DNA from: CAYTZH01 sp964442285
GTDB lineage: Bacteria > Myxococcota_A > UBA9160 > JAFDET01
NCBI GenBank assembly: GCA_964442285.1
Contig: CAYTZH010000001.1
Coordinates: forward strand, 62,001-126,000
Length of the DNA: 64,000 nucleotides
Direction of reading: 5' to 3'
The notes under the pieces were generated by a model. It was given only the letters and a program-made list of their open reading frames with translations, did no database searches and was not told the origin of the DNA. The position numbers were made by a program, and so were the translations under genes. Positions 52,331 through 61,599 of this stretch are shown one piece after another (the first letter of the stretch is position 1; every line of letters starts with the position of its first letter).

Positions 52331-55300
52331 GCGCCGCCGCCCCGCTGCCCGACGCCGAGGCCCGGCGCCGCATCGCCGAGGACCTGGACGCCACCCTGTT
52401 CGTGGAGGCCGCCGCCGGCACCGGCAAGACCACGGCGCTGGTGGCCCGCATCGTGGCGCTGCTGCGCGCCGGCCGCGCGCGGCTCGAGAGCCTGGCCGCG
52501 GTGACCTTCACCGAGAAGGCCGCCGGCGAGATGAAGCTGCGCCTGCGCGAGGCCATCGAGGCGGCGCGGGCGGCGTCGGCGGAGGGCTCGGCGGAGCGCG
52601 CCCACCTCGACACCGCCCTGGGTCAGCTCGAGCTGGCGCGCATCGGCACCATCCACGCCTTCTGCAGCGACCTGCTCCACGAGCGGCCGGTGGAGGCCGG
52701 CGTCGATCCCCTGTTCGAGGTGTTCGACGAGGCCGGCTCCGCGGCGCTGCTCGACGCCGCCTTCGACGCCTGGTTCGAGTCGGTGCTGGCGGACCCGCCC
52801 GAGGGCGTGCGCCGGGTGCTGCGCCGGCGCCCCGAGCGTCGCTTCGGCGCGGCGGCGCCCTTCGGGCCCCGGGCGCTGCTGCGCGGCGCCGTCGGCGCCC
52901 TGGTCGAGCATCGCGACTTCGAGGGCGCCTGGCGTCTCGAGCCCTTCGAGCGCGGCCCGGCCATCGACGCGGTGATGGCGCGCCTGGTGGCCGCGGCCGC
53001 CCTGGAGGCCCGATCCGACAACCCCGCCGACGACTGGCTGGCCAAGAGCTTCGCCGCCATCGGCCGCTTCACGGACGAGGTGGCCCTGCGCGAGTCGGTT
53101 CGCGGCCGCGACCACGACGGGCTCGAGGCCGAGCTGCGCACCTTCGCCCGGGAGCGCCACTGGCGCTGGTCGGGCAGCCCCCGCAAGCCCTACGGGCCCG
53201 ACCTCTCCCGGAAGGACGCCCGCGCCGTCCGCGACGAGGCCAAGGCCGCCCTCGACGCCCTGGTCGCCGCCTGCGACGCGGACCTGGCGCCCCGCCTCCA
53301 CGCGGAGCTGCAGCCGGTGATCGCGGCCTACGAGGAGGCCAAGCGCAAGGCCGGCCGCCTGGACTTCCTGGACCTGCTGGTGCGCGCCCGCGACCTGGTG
53401 CGCGACGACGCGTCGGTGCGTCGCGAGTTCCAGGCGCGGTTCAGCCACTTCTTCGTCGACGAGTTCCAGGACACGGATCCCCTGCAGGCGGAGATCCTGC
53501 TGCTGCTGGCCGCCGACGACCCGGCCGAGCGCGACTGGCGCCGGGCGCGTCCGCTGCCCGGCAAGCTCTTCATCGTGGGCGACCCGAAGCAGTCGATCTA
53601 CCGCTTCCGCCGCGCCGACGTGGCCCTCTACGGCCAGGTCAAGCAGCAGCTCGCCGGGGCCGGCGCGGACGTCCTCCACCTCTCGGCCAGCTTCCGGGCG
53701 GTGCCGGGCATCCAGGCCGTGGTGAACGAGGCCTTCGCCCCGGTGATGTCGAGCGGCGAGCCGGGGGAGGGCGGCGCGATCCAGGCCGACTACGTCCCCC
53801 TCGAGCCCGTGCGCGCGCCGGAGTCCGCCGCCCGGACGCCGCCGGTGGTGGTGCTGCCGGTGCCCAGGCCCCTCTCGGACTACGGCCGGGTGGTGCAGTG
53901 GCGCATCGAGCAGTCGTTTCCGGACGCCGTCGGCGCCTTCGTGGCCTGGCTGGTGACCGAGGGCGGCCGCGAGGCTCGGGACGTGTGCCTGCTCCTGCGG
54001 CGCTTCCAGAGCTTCGGCGAGGACGTGACCCGCCCCTACGTGCGGGCGCTCGAGGCCCGGCGCATCCCCCACGTGCTGGTGGGCGGGCGCTCCTTCCACG
54101 AGCGCGAGGAGGTGCTGGCGGTCCGCAACGCCCTGGCGGCGATCGAGTGGCCGGACGACGAGCTGCGGGTGTTCGCGAGCCTGCGCGGCCCGTTCTTCTC
54201 CCTGGGCGACGACGCCCTGCTGGCCTTCCGCACGGCCCACCGGCGGCTGCATCCCCTGGCCTGGCGCGATCCGGAGAAGCGCGCGGCCCTCGGCGACGCC
54301 GAGCGCGAGGTGGCCGAGGCGCTACGCGTGCTCGGCGCGCTCCACGGCCGTCGCAACCGGCGGCCCATCGCCGAGACCCTCTCGCGGCTGCTGGCCGCCG
54401 TGCGGGCCCACGCCGGTCTCGCCAACTGGCCCACGGGAGAGCAGGCCCTGGCCAACGTGCTCCACACCGTGGACCTGGCGCGCCGCTTCGAGCGCCGCGG
54501 CGCGGTCTCGTTCCGGGGCTTCGTCGAGCACCTGGAGTCCGAGGCCGAGCGCGGCCAGTCCGAGGACGCCCCCATGGTGGAGGAGGGCACCGAGGGCGTG
54601 CGCATCATGACCGTGCACCGCGCCAAGGGCCTCGAGTTCCCGGTGGTGGTGCTGGCGGATCCCACCTGCAACGCGGTCGGCCGCAATCCCACCCGCCACG
54701 TGGACCCCGCGCGCGGGCTCTGGGTGGAGCCCCTGTGCGGATCCGTGCCGCCGGACCTGCGCGACGCCGCGCCGCTCGAGCGCGCCCGCGACGAGGCCGA
54801 GGCGCTGCGCCTGGCCTACGTGGCGGCCACCCGCGCCCGCGACCTGCTGGTGGTCCCCGGCGTCCGCGAGCTCGACCCGAACGACCCCGGCCACGCCCTG
54901 GCCGGCGGCTGGCTGCGGGTGCTCGATCCGCTCGTCTACGCGGCCCGGGAGACGCCGACCGACAGCGTGCGCTGGTGGGACCTGGAGCGCCTCGCCCTCG
55001 ATGTGGAGGAGCAGGTGGGCCTGCGCCAGCAGCGCATCCTCGAGGCCGACGAGGGCGAGGTGCAGGCCACGGGCGGGGCCCAGGCCCACGCCCGCTGGCA
55101 GGCGGCCCGGGCCCAGACCCGGGCCTCGGCCGCGTCGCCCACGCTGCGGGTGCGGTCGGTGCGGGAGGCGGCCGCCGAGGCCGCGCAGGAGGAGGGTCTG
55201 GACGAGGTGGCCGTGGAGTCGGTGGACCTCGATCCGGCGGAGCGCGCCGCGCGGCCCTCGGGAGAACGCTTCGGGAATCTGGTGCACGCGGTGCTGGAGG

Positions 55301-55695
55301 CCGTGTCCTTCGAGGCCGACGCCGCGGAGATCGAGGCCGTGAGCCGGGTGCGAGGGCGCCTGTTCGGCGCCGCATCCGAGGAGGTGGTCGCCGCCACCGC
55401 GGCCGTGCGCCGTGCGCTCGCCCATCCCCGGCTGCGAGCGGCGGCCGCTGCCGAGGCCCGGGGCGTTCTCCGGCGGGAGGCGCCGGTGCTGCTGCGCGAG
55501 CCCGACGGCTCGCTGATCGAGGGTCGGCTGGATCTCGCCTACCAGGAGCCCGGCGGCAACTGGTGCGTGGTCGACTACAAGACCGGCCTGGCCGGCCGCG
55601 GCGACGGCCGCGATGCGGCCCAGGTCCGGGCCTACGTCCGGGCCGTGCGCGCCGCCACCGGTGAGCCCGCCCGCGGCGTGCTCCTGAGGATCTGA
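52327..55695 (+). CDS. addA: AddA-like UvrD-family helicase-nuclease
   Basis: 1122 residues from GTG at 52327, GTGA-coupled to addB. All superfamily 1A motifs are readable: Walker A EAAAGTGKTTAL (Lys34), AVTFTEKAAGEMK, TIHAFCSDLL, FVDEFQDTDPLQ, VGDPKQSIYRFRRAD, LSASFRAVPGIQ, RIMTVHRAKGLEFPVVVL and LAYVAATRARDLL. The C-terminal RecB-like nuclease has EGRLDLAY and VVDYKTG. With AddB it forms a dual-nuclease helicase that processes broken DNA ends for RecA. Confidence 0.93.
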   Translation: MSAAAPLPDAEARRRIAEDLDATLFVEAAAGTGKTTALVARIVALLRAGRARLESLAAVTFTEKAAGEMKLRLREAIEAARAASAEGSAERAHLDTALGQLELARIGTIHAFCSDLLHERPVEAGVDPLFEVFDEAGSAALLDAAFDAWFESVLADPPEGVRRVLRRRPERRFGAAAPFGPRALLRGAVGALVEHRDFEGAWRLEPFERGPAIDAVMARLVAAAALEARSDNPADDWLAKSFAAIGRFTDEVALRESVRGRDHDGLEAELRTFARERHWRWSGSPRKPYGPDLSRKDARAVRDEAKAALDALVAACDADLAPRLHAELQPVIAAYEEAKRKAGRLDFLDLLVRARDLVRDDASVRREFQARFSHFFVDEFQDTDPLQAEILLLLAADDPAERDWRRARPLPGKLFIVGDPKQSIYRFRRADVALYGQVKQQLAGAGADVLHLSASFRAVPGIQAVVNEAFAPVMSSGEPGEGGAIQADYVPLEPVRAPESAARTPPVVVLPVPRPLSDYGRVVQWRIEQSFPDAVGAFVAWLVTEGGREARDVCLLLRRFQSFGEDVTRPYVRALEARRIPHVLVGGRSFHEREEVLAVRNALAAIEWPDDELRVFASLRGPFFSLGDDALLAFRTAHRRLHPLAWRDPEKRAALGDAEREVAEALRVLGALHGRRNRRPIAETLSRLLAAVRAHAGLANWPTGEQALANVLHTVDLARRFERRGAVSFRGFVEHLESEAERGQSEDAPMVEEGTEGVRIMTVHRAKGLEFPVVVLADPTCNAVGRNPTRHVDPARGLWVEPLCGSVPPDLRDAAPLERARDEAEALRLAYVAATRARDLLVVPGVRELDPNDPGHALAGGWLRVLDPLVYAARETPTDSVRWWDLERLALDVEEQVGLRQQRILEADEGEVQATGGAQAHARWQAARAQTRASAASPTLRVRSVREAAAEAAQEEGLDEVAVESVDLDPAERAARPSGERFGNLVHAVLEAVSFEADAAEIEAVSRVRGRLFGAASEEVVAATAAVRRALAHPRLRAAAAAEARGVLRREAPVLLREPDGSLIEGRLDLAYQEPGGNWCVVDYKTGLAGRGDGRDAAQVRAYVRAVRAATGEPARGVLLRI

Positions 55696-55712
55696 CCTAA
55701 GGTCTGCTCCCG

Positions 55713-56390
55713 ATGCTGCGCGCGATCTCCCTGGTCGTCGTCCTGGTCGCGCCGGTCGCCCTCCTGGCAAGGGCCGCCGCAGAGGCTCCGGACCGTCCCG
55801 AGATGAGCGCCGCGGACGGGGCGGCGCCCGCCGCCGCCTCGGGCTGTCGGCCCGCCACCCAGCTCCTGGTGGAGCAGCCGCCGGCGCGGGTGGGCCAGCT
55901 CTTCGTCGACAAGGTCATGATGCTGCCCGACGACCCCGAGGGTACGGTCCGGGCCCTCGTCCTGTTCGATCGGCCCCGGGATCGGGTGATGCGCCTGCTC
56001 ACCCAGACCGGCCGCCAGCGCGAGTTCCGCACCGACCTGCGCGAGCTCGAGACCGTGCAGTTCTTCGAGGACGGAAGCCTCGACGAGCACCTGATCCGGA
56101 TCATGCTCGTCTCCATGGCCTACCGGCTCCGCTACCACTTCGACTTCCCCCGCTGTCGAATCACCTGGCGGCTCGACCCGTCGTACGAGAACCCTGTGGA
56201 GCGCATCGAGGGGTACTGGGTCCTCCACGCCCTGGGCCGCGGGCAGACCGTCGGGCGCTTCGGCACCCGGGTGGATGTGGGCGCCTCGGTACCCCGCTAT
56301 CTCCAGGACTACGCCACCCGTCAGAAGGTGCCGGAGCTGGTGGAGCGGGTGCGCCGCTGGGTGAACTCCGACGGACGCTGGAGACCCTGA
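55713..56390 (+). CDS. Secreted START/SRPBCC-like protein
   Basis: 225 residues. A signal peptide (LRAISLVVVLVAPVALLARAAA) precedes a domain with the START-like pattern (RALVLFDRPRDRVMRLLTQTGRQREFRTDLRELETVQFFEDG; RYHFDFPRCRITWRLDPSYENPVERIEGYWVLHAL; RVDVGASVPRYLQDYATRQKVPELVERVRRWV). Such domains bind lipids or other hydrophobic molecules. It lies 18 bp after addA and 4 bp before the membrane-protein gene, so it probably shares a transcript with the latter. Confidence 0.8.
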   Translation: MLRAISLVVVLVAPVALLARAAAEAPDRPEMSAADGAAPAAASGCRPATQLLVEQPPARVGQLFVDKVMMLPDDPEGTVRALVLFDRPRDRVMRLLTQTGRQREFRTDLRELETVQFFEDGSLDEHLIRIMLVSMAYRLRYHFDFPRCRITWRLDPSYENPVERIEGYWVLHALGRGQTVGRFGTRVDVGASVPRYLQDYATRQKVPELVERVRRWVNSDGRWRP

Positions 56391-56393
56391 GCC

Positions 56394-56921
56394 ATGGCGA
56401 GCTTTGCGAGCCGCATGATCGGCGCGGCCCTCCTCCGGGCCGATACCTACGAGGAGGTCGAGGCCGACCGGGGCGCCAACCTCCAGGCCGCGTGCGTAGT
56501 GGCGCTGGCCGCCGTCTCGGCTGGTGTCGGCACGCTCCAGAACCACGGCGTGCTGGGCATCCTCTGGTACACCCTGGCGGCCCTCGTCGGCTGGTGGGTG
56601 TGGGCGTGGGTCACCTTCGTGATCGGCACCCGACTGCTCCCCGGCGAGGAGACCGAGGCCGACGTGGGCGAGCTGCTCCGCACCCTCGGCTTCTCCAGCG
56701 CGCCGGGGCTGCTTCGGCTGCTCTGCCTGATCGGCCCCATCAGCAGCTGGGTCTTCGCCCTCGCGACGCTCTGGATGCTCGCCTCGATGGTGGTGGCCGT
56801 GCGCCAGGCCCTGGACTACGGCGGAACCGGGCGGGCGGTGGCGGTCTGCGCCGTGGGCTTCCCGGTCTACGCGGCCACCCTGCTGGCGACGCTCCTGATC
56901 CTCGGGCCCTGGCCGGTCTAG
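56394..56921 (+). CDS. Yip1-like integral membrane protein
   Basis: 175 residues with about five hydrophobic segments. The plan (MIGAALLRADTYEEVEADRGAN then LQAACVVALAAVSAGVGTL; WYTLAALVGWWVWAWVTFVIGTRLLPG; LLRTLGFSSAPGLLRLLCLIG; LATLWMLASMVVAVRQALDYGGTGRAVAVCAVGFPVYA) is that of bacterial YIP1-family proteins. Biological role unknown. It starts 4 bp after the START-like gene. Confidence 0.8.
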   Translation: MASFASRMIGAALLRADTYEEVEADRGANLQAACVVALAAVSAGVGTLQNHGVLGILWYTLAALVGWWVWAWVTFVIGTRLLPGEETEADVGELLRTLGFSSAPGLLRLLCLIGPISSWVFALATLWMLASMVVAVRQALDYGGTGRAVAVCAVGFPVYAATLLATLLILGPWPV

Positions 56922-56939
56922 CCGGCGCCGGGAGGCGGC

Positions 56940-58274
56940 CTAGCCGGTGCGTCGCCGCAGCACCATCACCGTGCGGTCGTCCCGGGGCGGGATGCCCGCC
57001 TCGTGCTCCTTCACCGCGCGCCGCACCTCCGCCAGCAGGTCCTCGGCGTTGCTGGGCCCCTCGGCCACCAGGCGCTCGAGGCGTTCCATGCCGAACTGCT
57101 CGCCGGCGGGGCCCTCCGCCTCGATGACGCCGTCGGTGTAGAGGATCAGCAGGTCGCCGCCGTCGAAGGGGGTCGTCGCGCTCTCGTACTGGGCGTCGGG
57201 CAGGACGCCGATGGGGATGCCGCCGGCCTCGTCGAGCCAGTCGACCCGGCCGCGGTGGCGGGTGCGCTTCAGCAGGGCCGGCGGGTGTCCTGCGCTGGTG
57301 TAGCGAAGCAGGCCGTCCTCGGGATCGAAGTTCACGCCGAAGACCGTGATGAAGTGGGAGCGGCCCTGGCGGGTGAAGAAGTGGCGGTTGGCGTGGCTGA
57401 GGACGGGCCCCGGGCCTTCCCCCGGCCGTCCGGCATAGGTGCGCAGCAGGGCGTCGAACATGGCCGCCTCCACGGCGGCGGCGGGGCCGTGGCCGGTGAC
57501 GTCGGCGACCATGGCGCCGAAGACGTCCTGCTCGGCGAAGCCCGGACGCACCAGGTGGGTGAGGGGCATGTAGTCGTAGTAGTCGCCGCCGGCCAGGCCG
57601 AACGTGTCGAGCCGCGCGGCCACCTCCACCCCGCGGATCACCACGTCGGTGCTCGGGAGCAGGCGCCGCTGCAGCCGCGCCACCTCGCGCAGGTCCCGGC
57701 GGGCGCTGGCCCGGGCCTCGCGACGTCCGGCGGCCTCGCGCGCGCCGGCCAGGAGCGAGGCACCCAGGTTGGCGGCGAGCCAGAGGCGCTCGAGCCCCTC
57801 CCGGCCGAGGGCCGCGCCGGTCGCCGCGGGCAGCAGCAGGGCCGCGCCCGGCTCAGGGGCGCGGCTGGCGGTGCGGCGGGGCTGGAGCAGGGGCAGGATC
57901 CAGGCGCCCCCGCCGATGCCGAGGGCGTCGAGAGCCGGGGTGGCCACCCGTTCTGCCACGCACGGCCCCGTCGCCTGGCGACAACCGCGCTCGAGGTCGG
58001 CGTTCAGGGCCGGGCGGGTGCGCTCGGGCGCCAGCGGGTCGCCCTCCGGCAGCGCGGCGCCGGATCCTCGGGAGACGCCCTGGCTCACCCGCCAGGGGCG
58101 CTCGGGGTCGGCCAACGGGCCGACCTGGATCTCCGGCGCGGCCACGGCGAAGGCGCTGTCGCCCAGGGCCAGCTGCAGGGCCTCGAGCCAGCGAGCGGCC
58201 CCGTCGGCGGTGGCGCCCGCGGCCGCGACCGCACCGAGCGCGCGGACGAGGTGTCCGCCGCCCGCTCCGCTCAC
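56940..58274 (-). CDS. GAF-like plus PP2C/SpoIIE-type serine phosphatase
   Basis: 444 residues from GTG at 58274, whose GTGA overlaps the SDR stop. The N-terminal 200 residues look like a poorly conserved GAF domain (LLLPAATGAALGREGLERLWLAANLGASLLAGAR), a linker helix follows, and the C-terminal 230 residues form a SpoIIE/RsbU phosphatase: DTFGLAGGDYYDY, MVADVTGHGPAAAVEAA, LLRYTSAGHPPALL, LLILYTDGVIEAEG and PPRDDRTVMVL. All metal-binding Asp residues are present. Partner-switch regulation of a sigma factor is the classic role. The gene pairing with an SDR is odd. Confidence 0.9.
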   Translation of the reverse strand: MSGAGGGHLVRALGAVAAAGATADGAARWLEALQLALGDSAFAVAAPEIQVGPLADPERPWRVSQGVSRGSGAALPEGDPLAPERTRPALNADLERGCRQATGPCVAERVATPALDALGIGGGAWILPLLQPRRTASRAPEPGAALLLPAATGAALGREGLERLWLAANLGASLLAGAREAAGRREARASARRDLREVARLQRRLLPSTDVVIRGVEVAARLDTFGLAGGDYYDYMPLTHLVRPGFAEQDVFGAMVADVTGHGPAAAVEAAMFDALLRTYAGRPGEGPGPVLSHANRHFFTRQGRSHFITVFGVNFDPEDGLLRYTSAGHPPALLKRTRHRGRVDWLDEAGGIPIGVLPDAQYESATTPFDGGDLLILYTDGVIEAEGPAGEQFGMERLERLVAEGPSNAEDLLAEVRRAVKEHEAGIPPRDDRTVMVLRRRTG

Positions 58275-59230
58275 GCCATCCGCACGCCCAGGGTCTCTTC
58301 CGAGAGATCCCAGAGCGCCCGGGCTGCGGCCGGGTCGCGCGCGTAGGCCTCGTAGCCGTACTGCGCGCCCGGATCGGCCTTGGGACCGGCCACGCCGCAG
58401 TCCTCCAGGTAGAGGCCGCCGCGGCCCTCGAGCTCCGGCGCCGAGGCCGCCCAGACCGAGGTCGCCGCACCCGCCGGCACACTCTTGAACTGGAGTCGGC
58501 GGCCCTGGTTGCGTGCCTGGAGCTCGTCCAGGTCGCTCCGCGCCATGTGTCGGCCCAGGTCCGTGAGGATGGCGCCCGGGTGCAGGGCGTTGGCGCGCAC
58601 GCCGCGCAGTGCCAGGCGTCGGTCCAGCTCGAAGGCGAAGAGCACGTTGGCGGTCTTCGACTGGCCGTAGGACGACCACTTGTCGTAGGGCCGCCGCTCG
58701 AAGTGGACGTCGTCGAAGACCACCGGCGACATGCGGTGGCCGGCGGAGCTCACCGATACGACCCGGGCGTGGTCGCCGTCGGCCGCGCCCGCCGACTGCA
58801 GCGCCGGCGCCAGCAGCAGCGCGAGCAGGAAGTGCCCCAGGTGATTGGTGGCGAACTGCATCTCCCAGCCCTCGGCGGTGCGCGCCAGTGGACAGGCCAT
58901 CACGCCCGCGTTGTTCACCAGGATGTGCAGGCGGTCGCGGTCGGCGCGCCAGGCGTCGACGAAGGCGCGCACGCTCTCGGGCTGCTCCAGGTGGAGCTCG
59001 CCCACGTCGACGGCGTCGTTGCCGGTGCTCTCGCGGATGTCCGAGGCGATGGCCTCCCCCTTGGCAGCGTCGCGGGCCGTGAGGGTCACCGCCGCGCCCG
59101 CCGAGGCCAGCGCCCGGGCGGTCTCCGCGCCGAGGCCCCCCGAGGCGCCCGTCACCAGGGCCACCCTGCCCCGGAGGTCGATCCCCGCGAGGACCTCGTC
59201 CGTCGTCGTCTCCGCACCGAACGCTCGCAA
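58271..59230 (-). CDS. Short-chain dehydrogenase/reductase
   Basis: 319 residues from TTG at 59230, supported by GGAGAG 4 nt upstream. Classical SDR signs are all there: VALVTGASGGLGAETARAL, NNAGVMACP, VVSVSSAGH and the catalytic YGQSK. The plan is that of the retinol dehydrogenase/WW-domain oxidoreductase-like branch (Y-K-W-x-x-YGQSKTANVLFAFEL). Substrate unknown. Confidence 0.9.
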   Translation of the reverse strand: MRAFGAETTTDEVLAGIDLRGRVALVTGASGGLGAETARALASAGAAVTLTARDAAKGEAIASDIRESTGNDAVDVGELHLEQPESVRAFVDAWRADRDRLHILVNNAGVMACPLARTAEGWEMQFATNHLGHFLLALLLAPALQSAGAADGDHARVVSVSSAGHRMSPVVFDDVHFERRPYDKWSSYGQSKTANVLFAFELDRRLALRGVRANALHPGAILTDLGRHMARSDLDELQARNQGRRLQFKSVPAGAATSVWAASAPELEGRGGLYLEDCGVAGPKADPGAQYGYEAYARDPAAARALWDLSEETLGVRMA

Positions 59231-59311
59231 CGCTCTCTCCTTCGCCTCCGCCTGTGACCGGATCCGACACGGGCCCGGCCGAACCTTGGGAGGCTACCTG
59301 GAGGGAAGCCG

Positions 59312-59635
59312 ATGCGCGAAGTCCGCAGGACCCGAGCGCCCGTGCTGGGCCCGAGAATGCTCCCGCTTGCGCCGCCGGAACTGCGCCTGGCGTCCATCGG
59401 CCCCGGCTCGATCGGCCCCGGCCGGGTGCGGCGCTGGCTGCCCCTTCCCGACGCTGTCCTGGACCTGATCCGGCGCGACGCCCTGGGCGCGGCGGAGGAC
59501 GCGCTGGCGGCCTACGTCGGCGGCTTCCTGCCCCCTGGCGCGGCGGAGATCGAGCTGACCCTGGACGAGGACCGGCTGGAGGTGGTGCTCACCTACCGGC
59601 GGCCATCGGTCAGCGGGACCGTTGGGGCACCGTGA
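59312..59635 (+). CDS. Small hypothetical protein
   Basis: 107 residues from ATG at 59312. I do not recognise it. After a Pro/Arg-rich N-terminus (PLAPPELRLASIGPGSIGPGRVRR) it has an amphipathic part (LPDAVLDLIRRDALGAAEDALAAYVGG) and a short beta hairpin (EIELTLDEDRLEVVLTYRR). Its last 26 bp overlap the convergent gene at 59610. Coding bias is good but the assignment as a gene is not certain. Confidence 0.5.
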   Translation: MREVRRTRAPVLGPRMLPLAPPELRLASIGPGSIGPGRVRRWLPLPDAVLDLIRRDALGAAEDALAAYVGGFLPPGAAEIELTLDEDRLEVVLTYRRPSVSGTVGAP

Positions 59636-59897
59636 TGTCGGGCGAGGTGAGGGAGCGCTTCTTCAGCCACGAGGCCACCTGCTTGCCGATCTCGTCGGCG
59701 TTGGTGACGCGCACGTCCACCACCAGGTCCTCGTCCACGTCGACGAGGCGCACCGGCTCGCCGCGGTTCGACCCCACGGCGTGCGCCTCCGACACCAGGT
59801 CCAGCGGCTTCCGCACCCCGTTGGCGGCGATCACGCACAGGGCCCCGGCGATGATCGTGAGGAGGATCTTCGTGTAGCGGTCGGTCGACAAGGTCAT
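59610..59897 (-). CDS. Small membrane-anchored protein
   Basis: 95 residues from ATG at 59897. An N-terminal membrane segment (ILLTIIAGALCVIAA) is followed by a small beta-rich part (PVRLVDVDEDLVVDVRVTNADEIGKQVASWLKK). Similar small single-pass proteins occur widely in Proteobacteria without known role. It lies 19 bp after the PilB/GspE gene and probably belongs to that operon. Confidence 0.7.
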   Translation of the reverse strand: MTLSTDRYTKILLTIIAGALCVIAANGVRKPLDLVSEAHAVGSNRGEPVRLVDVDEDLVVDVRVTNADEIGKQVASWLKKRSLTSPDITVPQRSR

Positions 59898-59916
59898 CGG
59901 GCGGTTTCCTCCGGTC

Positions 59917-61599
59917 TCAGGTGACCCGCAGCACCTCGGTCACGCTCGTGACGCCGCTCAGGGCCAGCTCGAACCCCCGCTCCCGAAGCGGCACGAGTCC
60001 CTGCTCCCGGGCGGCGGCCTCGAGCTTGCTGGCGGGCGCCTTCTGGATCATCAGATCCTGGATCTTCAGGTCCGGGATGAGTACCTCGTGGATCGCCCGT
60101 CGCCCGCGGTAGCCGGCCCCGCGGCACTCGCCGCAGCCGGGGGCCTGCCAGAGCGGGGCGTCGTCGGGGAGCCCCAGCCGGGCGGCGACCCGGGCGCTCT
60201 CCGGATCCTCCTGCTTGCAAGCCTCGCACAGGACCCGCACCAGGCGCTGGGAGACCACGGCTCGCATGGACGAGGCCACGAGATAGGGCTCGACGCCCAT
60301 GTTCACGAGCCGGGCCACGCTGGCGGCGGCGCTGTTGGTGTGGAGCGTCGAGAGCACCAGGTGACCCGTGAGGCTCGCGTGTACGGCGATCTCGGCGGTC
60401 TCGGTGTCGCGGATCTCGCCCACGAGGATCACGTCCGGGTCCTGGCGGACCAGCTCCCGAAGGCTCTTGGCAAAGGTGAGGTCCACCTTGGGGTTGACCT
60501 GGGTCTGGCGGACGCCGGGCAGGCGGTACTCCACCGGGTCCTCCAGGGTGTGGATCTTGCGGTGCGGTTCGTTGATGTCCGAGAGCGCCGCGTAGAGGGT
60601 GGTGGTCTTGCCGCTGCCGGTCGGGCCCGTCACCAGCACGATGCCGTTCGACTGCCGCAGCACGTCCCGCATGCGGGTGAGGTCGGTCTCGGGGATGCCC
60701 AGCCGGTCCAGCTGCAGCAGCGCGCTGTCCCGGTGGAGGATCCGGATCACCAGATTCTCGCCGTAGACCGTCGGGAAGCACGAGATCCGCAGGTCGTAGA
60801 CCTGGCCGGTGTCGCGCTCGTAGCGGATGCGCCCCGATTGGGGCAGCCGCCGCTCGGCGATGTCGAGCTGGGCGAGCACCTTCACCCGCGAGACGATCTT
60901 GCCCTGCAGCCGCTTGGGCGGTCGCGCCTGCTCGGCGAGCATGCCGTCGATCCGGAAGCGGACCGCCAGCTCCTCCTCCTCGGGCTCGATGTGGACGTCG
61001 GTGGCGCCGCGGTCGATGGCGTCGTTGAGGATGGCGCGGACCAGCCGCACCACGGGCTTCTGCTCGTCGCCCAGGGAGACCAGGGCCAGATTCAGGTCCT
61101 CGTCTTCCTGGGGCCCGTCCTCCGCGCCGCCCTCCGCCTCCACCTTCTCGATGGCGGCCTGGATCTCGTTGGTGGTGCCGAACATCTCGTCCACCACCCG
61201 GCGGATGGCGGTGGCGGTGCCGTAGACCGGGTTGACGTGGCCGCCCAGCGAGCGCGCCACCACGTCCACGGCGCCCATGTCCAGCGGGTCGGACATGGCC
61301 ACGGTGGTCGTGCCGCCCATGCGGTAGAGGGGGATGGCGCAGGCGCGGCGCGCCGCGTCCGGGGAGAGCTCCTGGACCAGCTCGGGGGAGAGCGCGTAGC
61401 CCTCCACGTCGACGAAGGGGATGCCCTGCTGCTCGCTCAGGACCTCTACCAGATCCAGCTCGCTCACGCGGCCGAGCTTCAGCAGGGCCTCGCCCAGGGC
61501 CTGTCCCGTGCGGCGCTGCTCGCGGATCGCCTCGTCGAGCTGGGCCTGGTCGATCAGGCCCTTCTCGCGCAGGAGGGCGCCGAGTCGCTTGCGACTCAC
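59917..61599 (-). CDS. Type II secretion/type IV pilus ATPase with c-di-GMP-binding-type MshEN domain
   Basis: 560 residues from GTG at 61599, GTGA-coupled to the upstream gene. Residues 5-28 and 34-57 are two 24-residue MshEN motifs separated by exactly five residues (RLGALLREKGLIDQAQLDEAIREQ; ALGEALLKLGRVSELDLVEVLSEQ), the c-di-GMP site of MshE-type ATPases, with the first Arg of motif two replaced. The ATPase core has Walker A GPTGSGKTTT, Asp and Walker B boxes (VGEIRDTETAEIA) and a tetracysteine zinc site (CEACKQ...CGECRG). It powers a pilus or pseudopilus. The neighbouring MshQ-like gene argues for an MSHA/type IV pilus role rather than toxin secretion. Confidence 0.92.
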   Translation of the reverse strand: MSRKRLGALLREKGLIDQAQLDEAIREQRRTGQALGEALLKLGRVSELDLVEVLSEQQGIPFVDVEGYALSPELVQELSPDAARRACAIPLYRMGGTTTVAMSDPLDMGAVDVVARSLGGHVNPVYGTATAIRRVVDEMFGTTNEIQAAIEKVEAEGGAEDGPQEDEDLNLALVSLGDEQKPVVRLVRAILNDAIDRGATDVHIEPEEEELAVRFRIDGMLAEQARPPKRLQGKIVSRVKVLAQLDIAERRLPQSGRIRYERDTGQVYDLRISCFPTVYGENLVIRILHRDSALLQLDRLGIPETDLTRMRDVLRQSNGIVLVTGPTGSGKTTTLYAALSDINEPHRKIHTLEDPVEYRLPGVRQTQVNPKVDLTFAKSLRELVRQDPDVILVGEIRDTETAEIAVHASLTGHLVLSTLHTNSAAASVARLVNMGVEPYLVASSMRAVVSQRLVRVLCEACKQEDPESARVAARLGLPDDAPLWQAPGCGECRGAGYRGRRAIHEVLIPDLKIQDLMIQKAPASKLEAAAREQGLVPLRERGFELALSGVTSVTEVLRVT

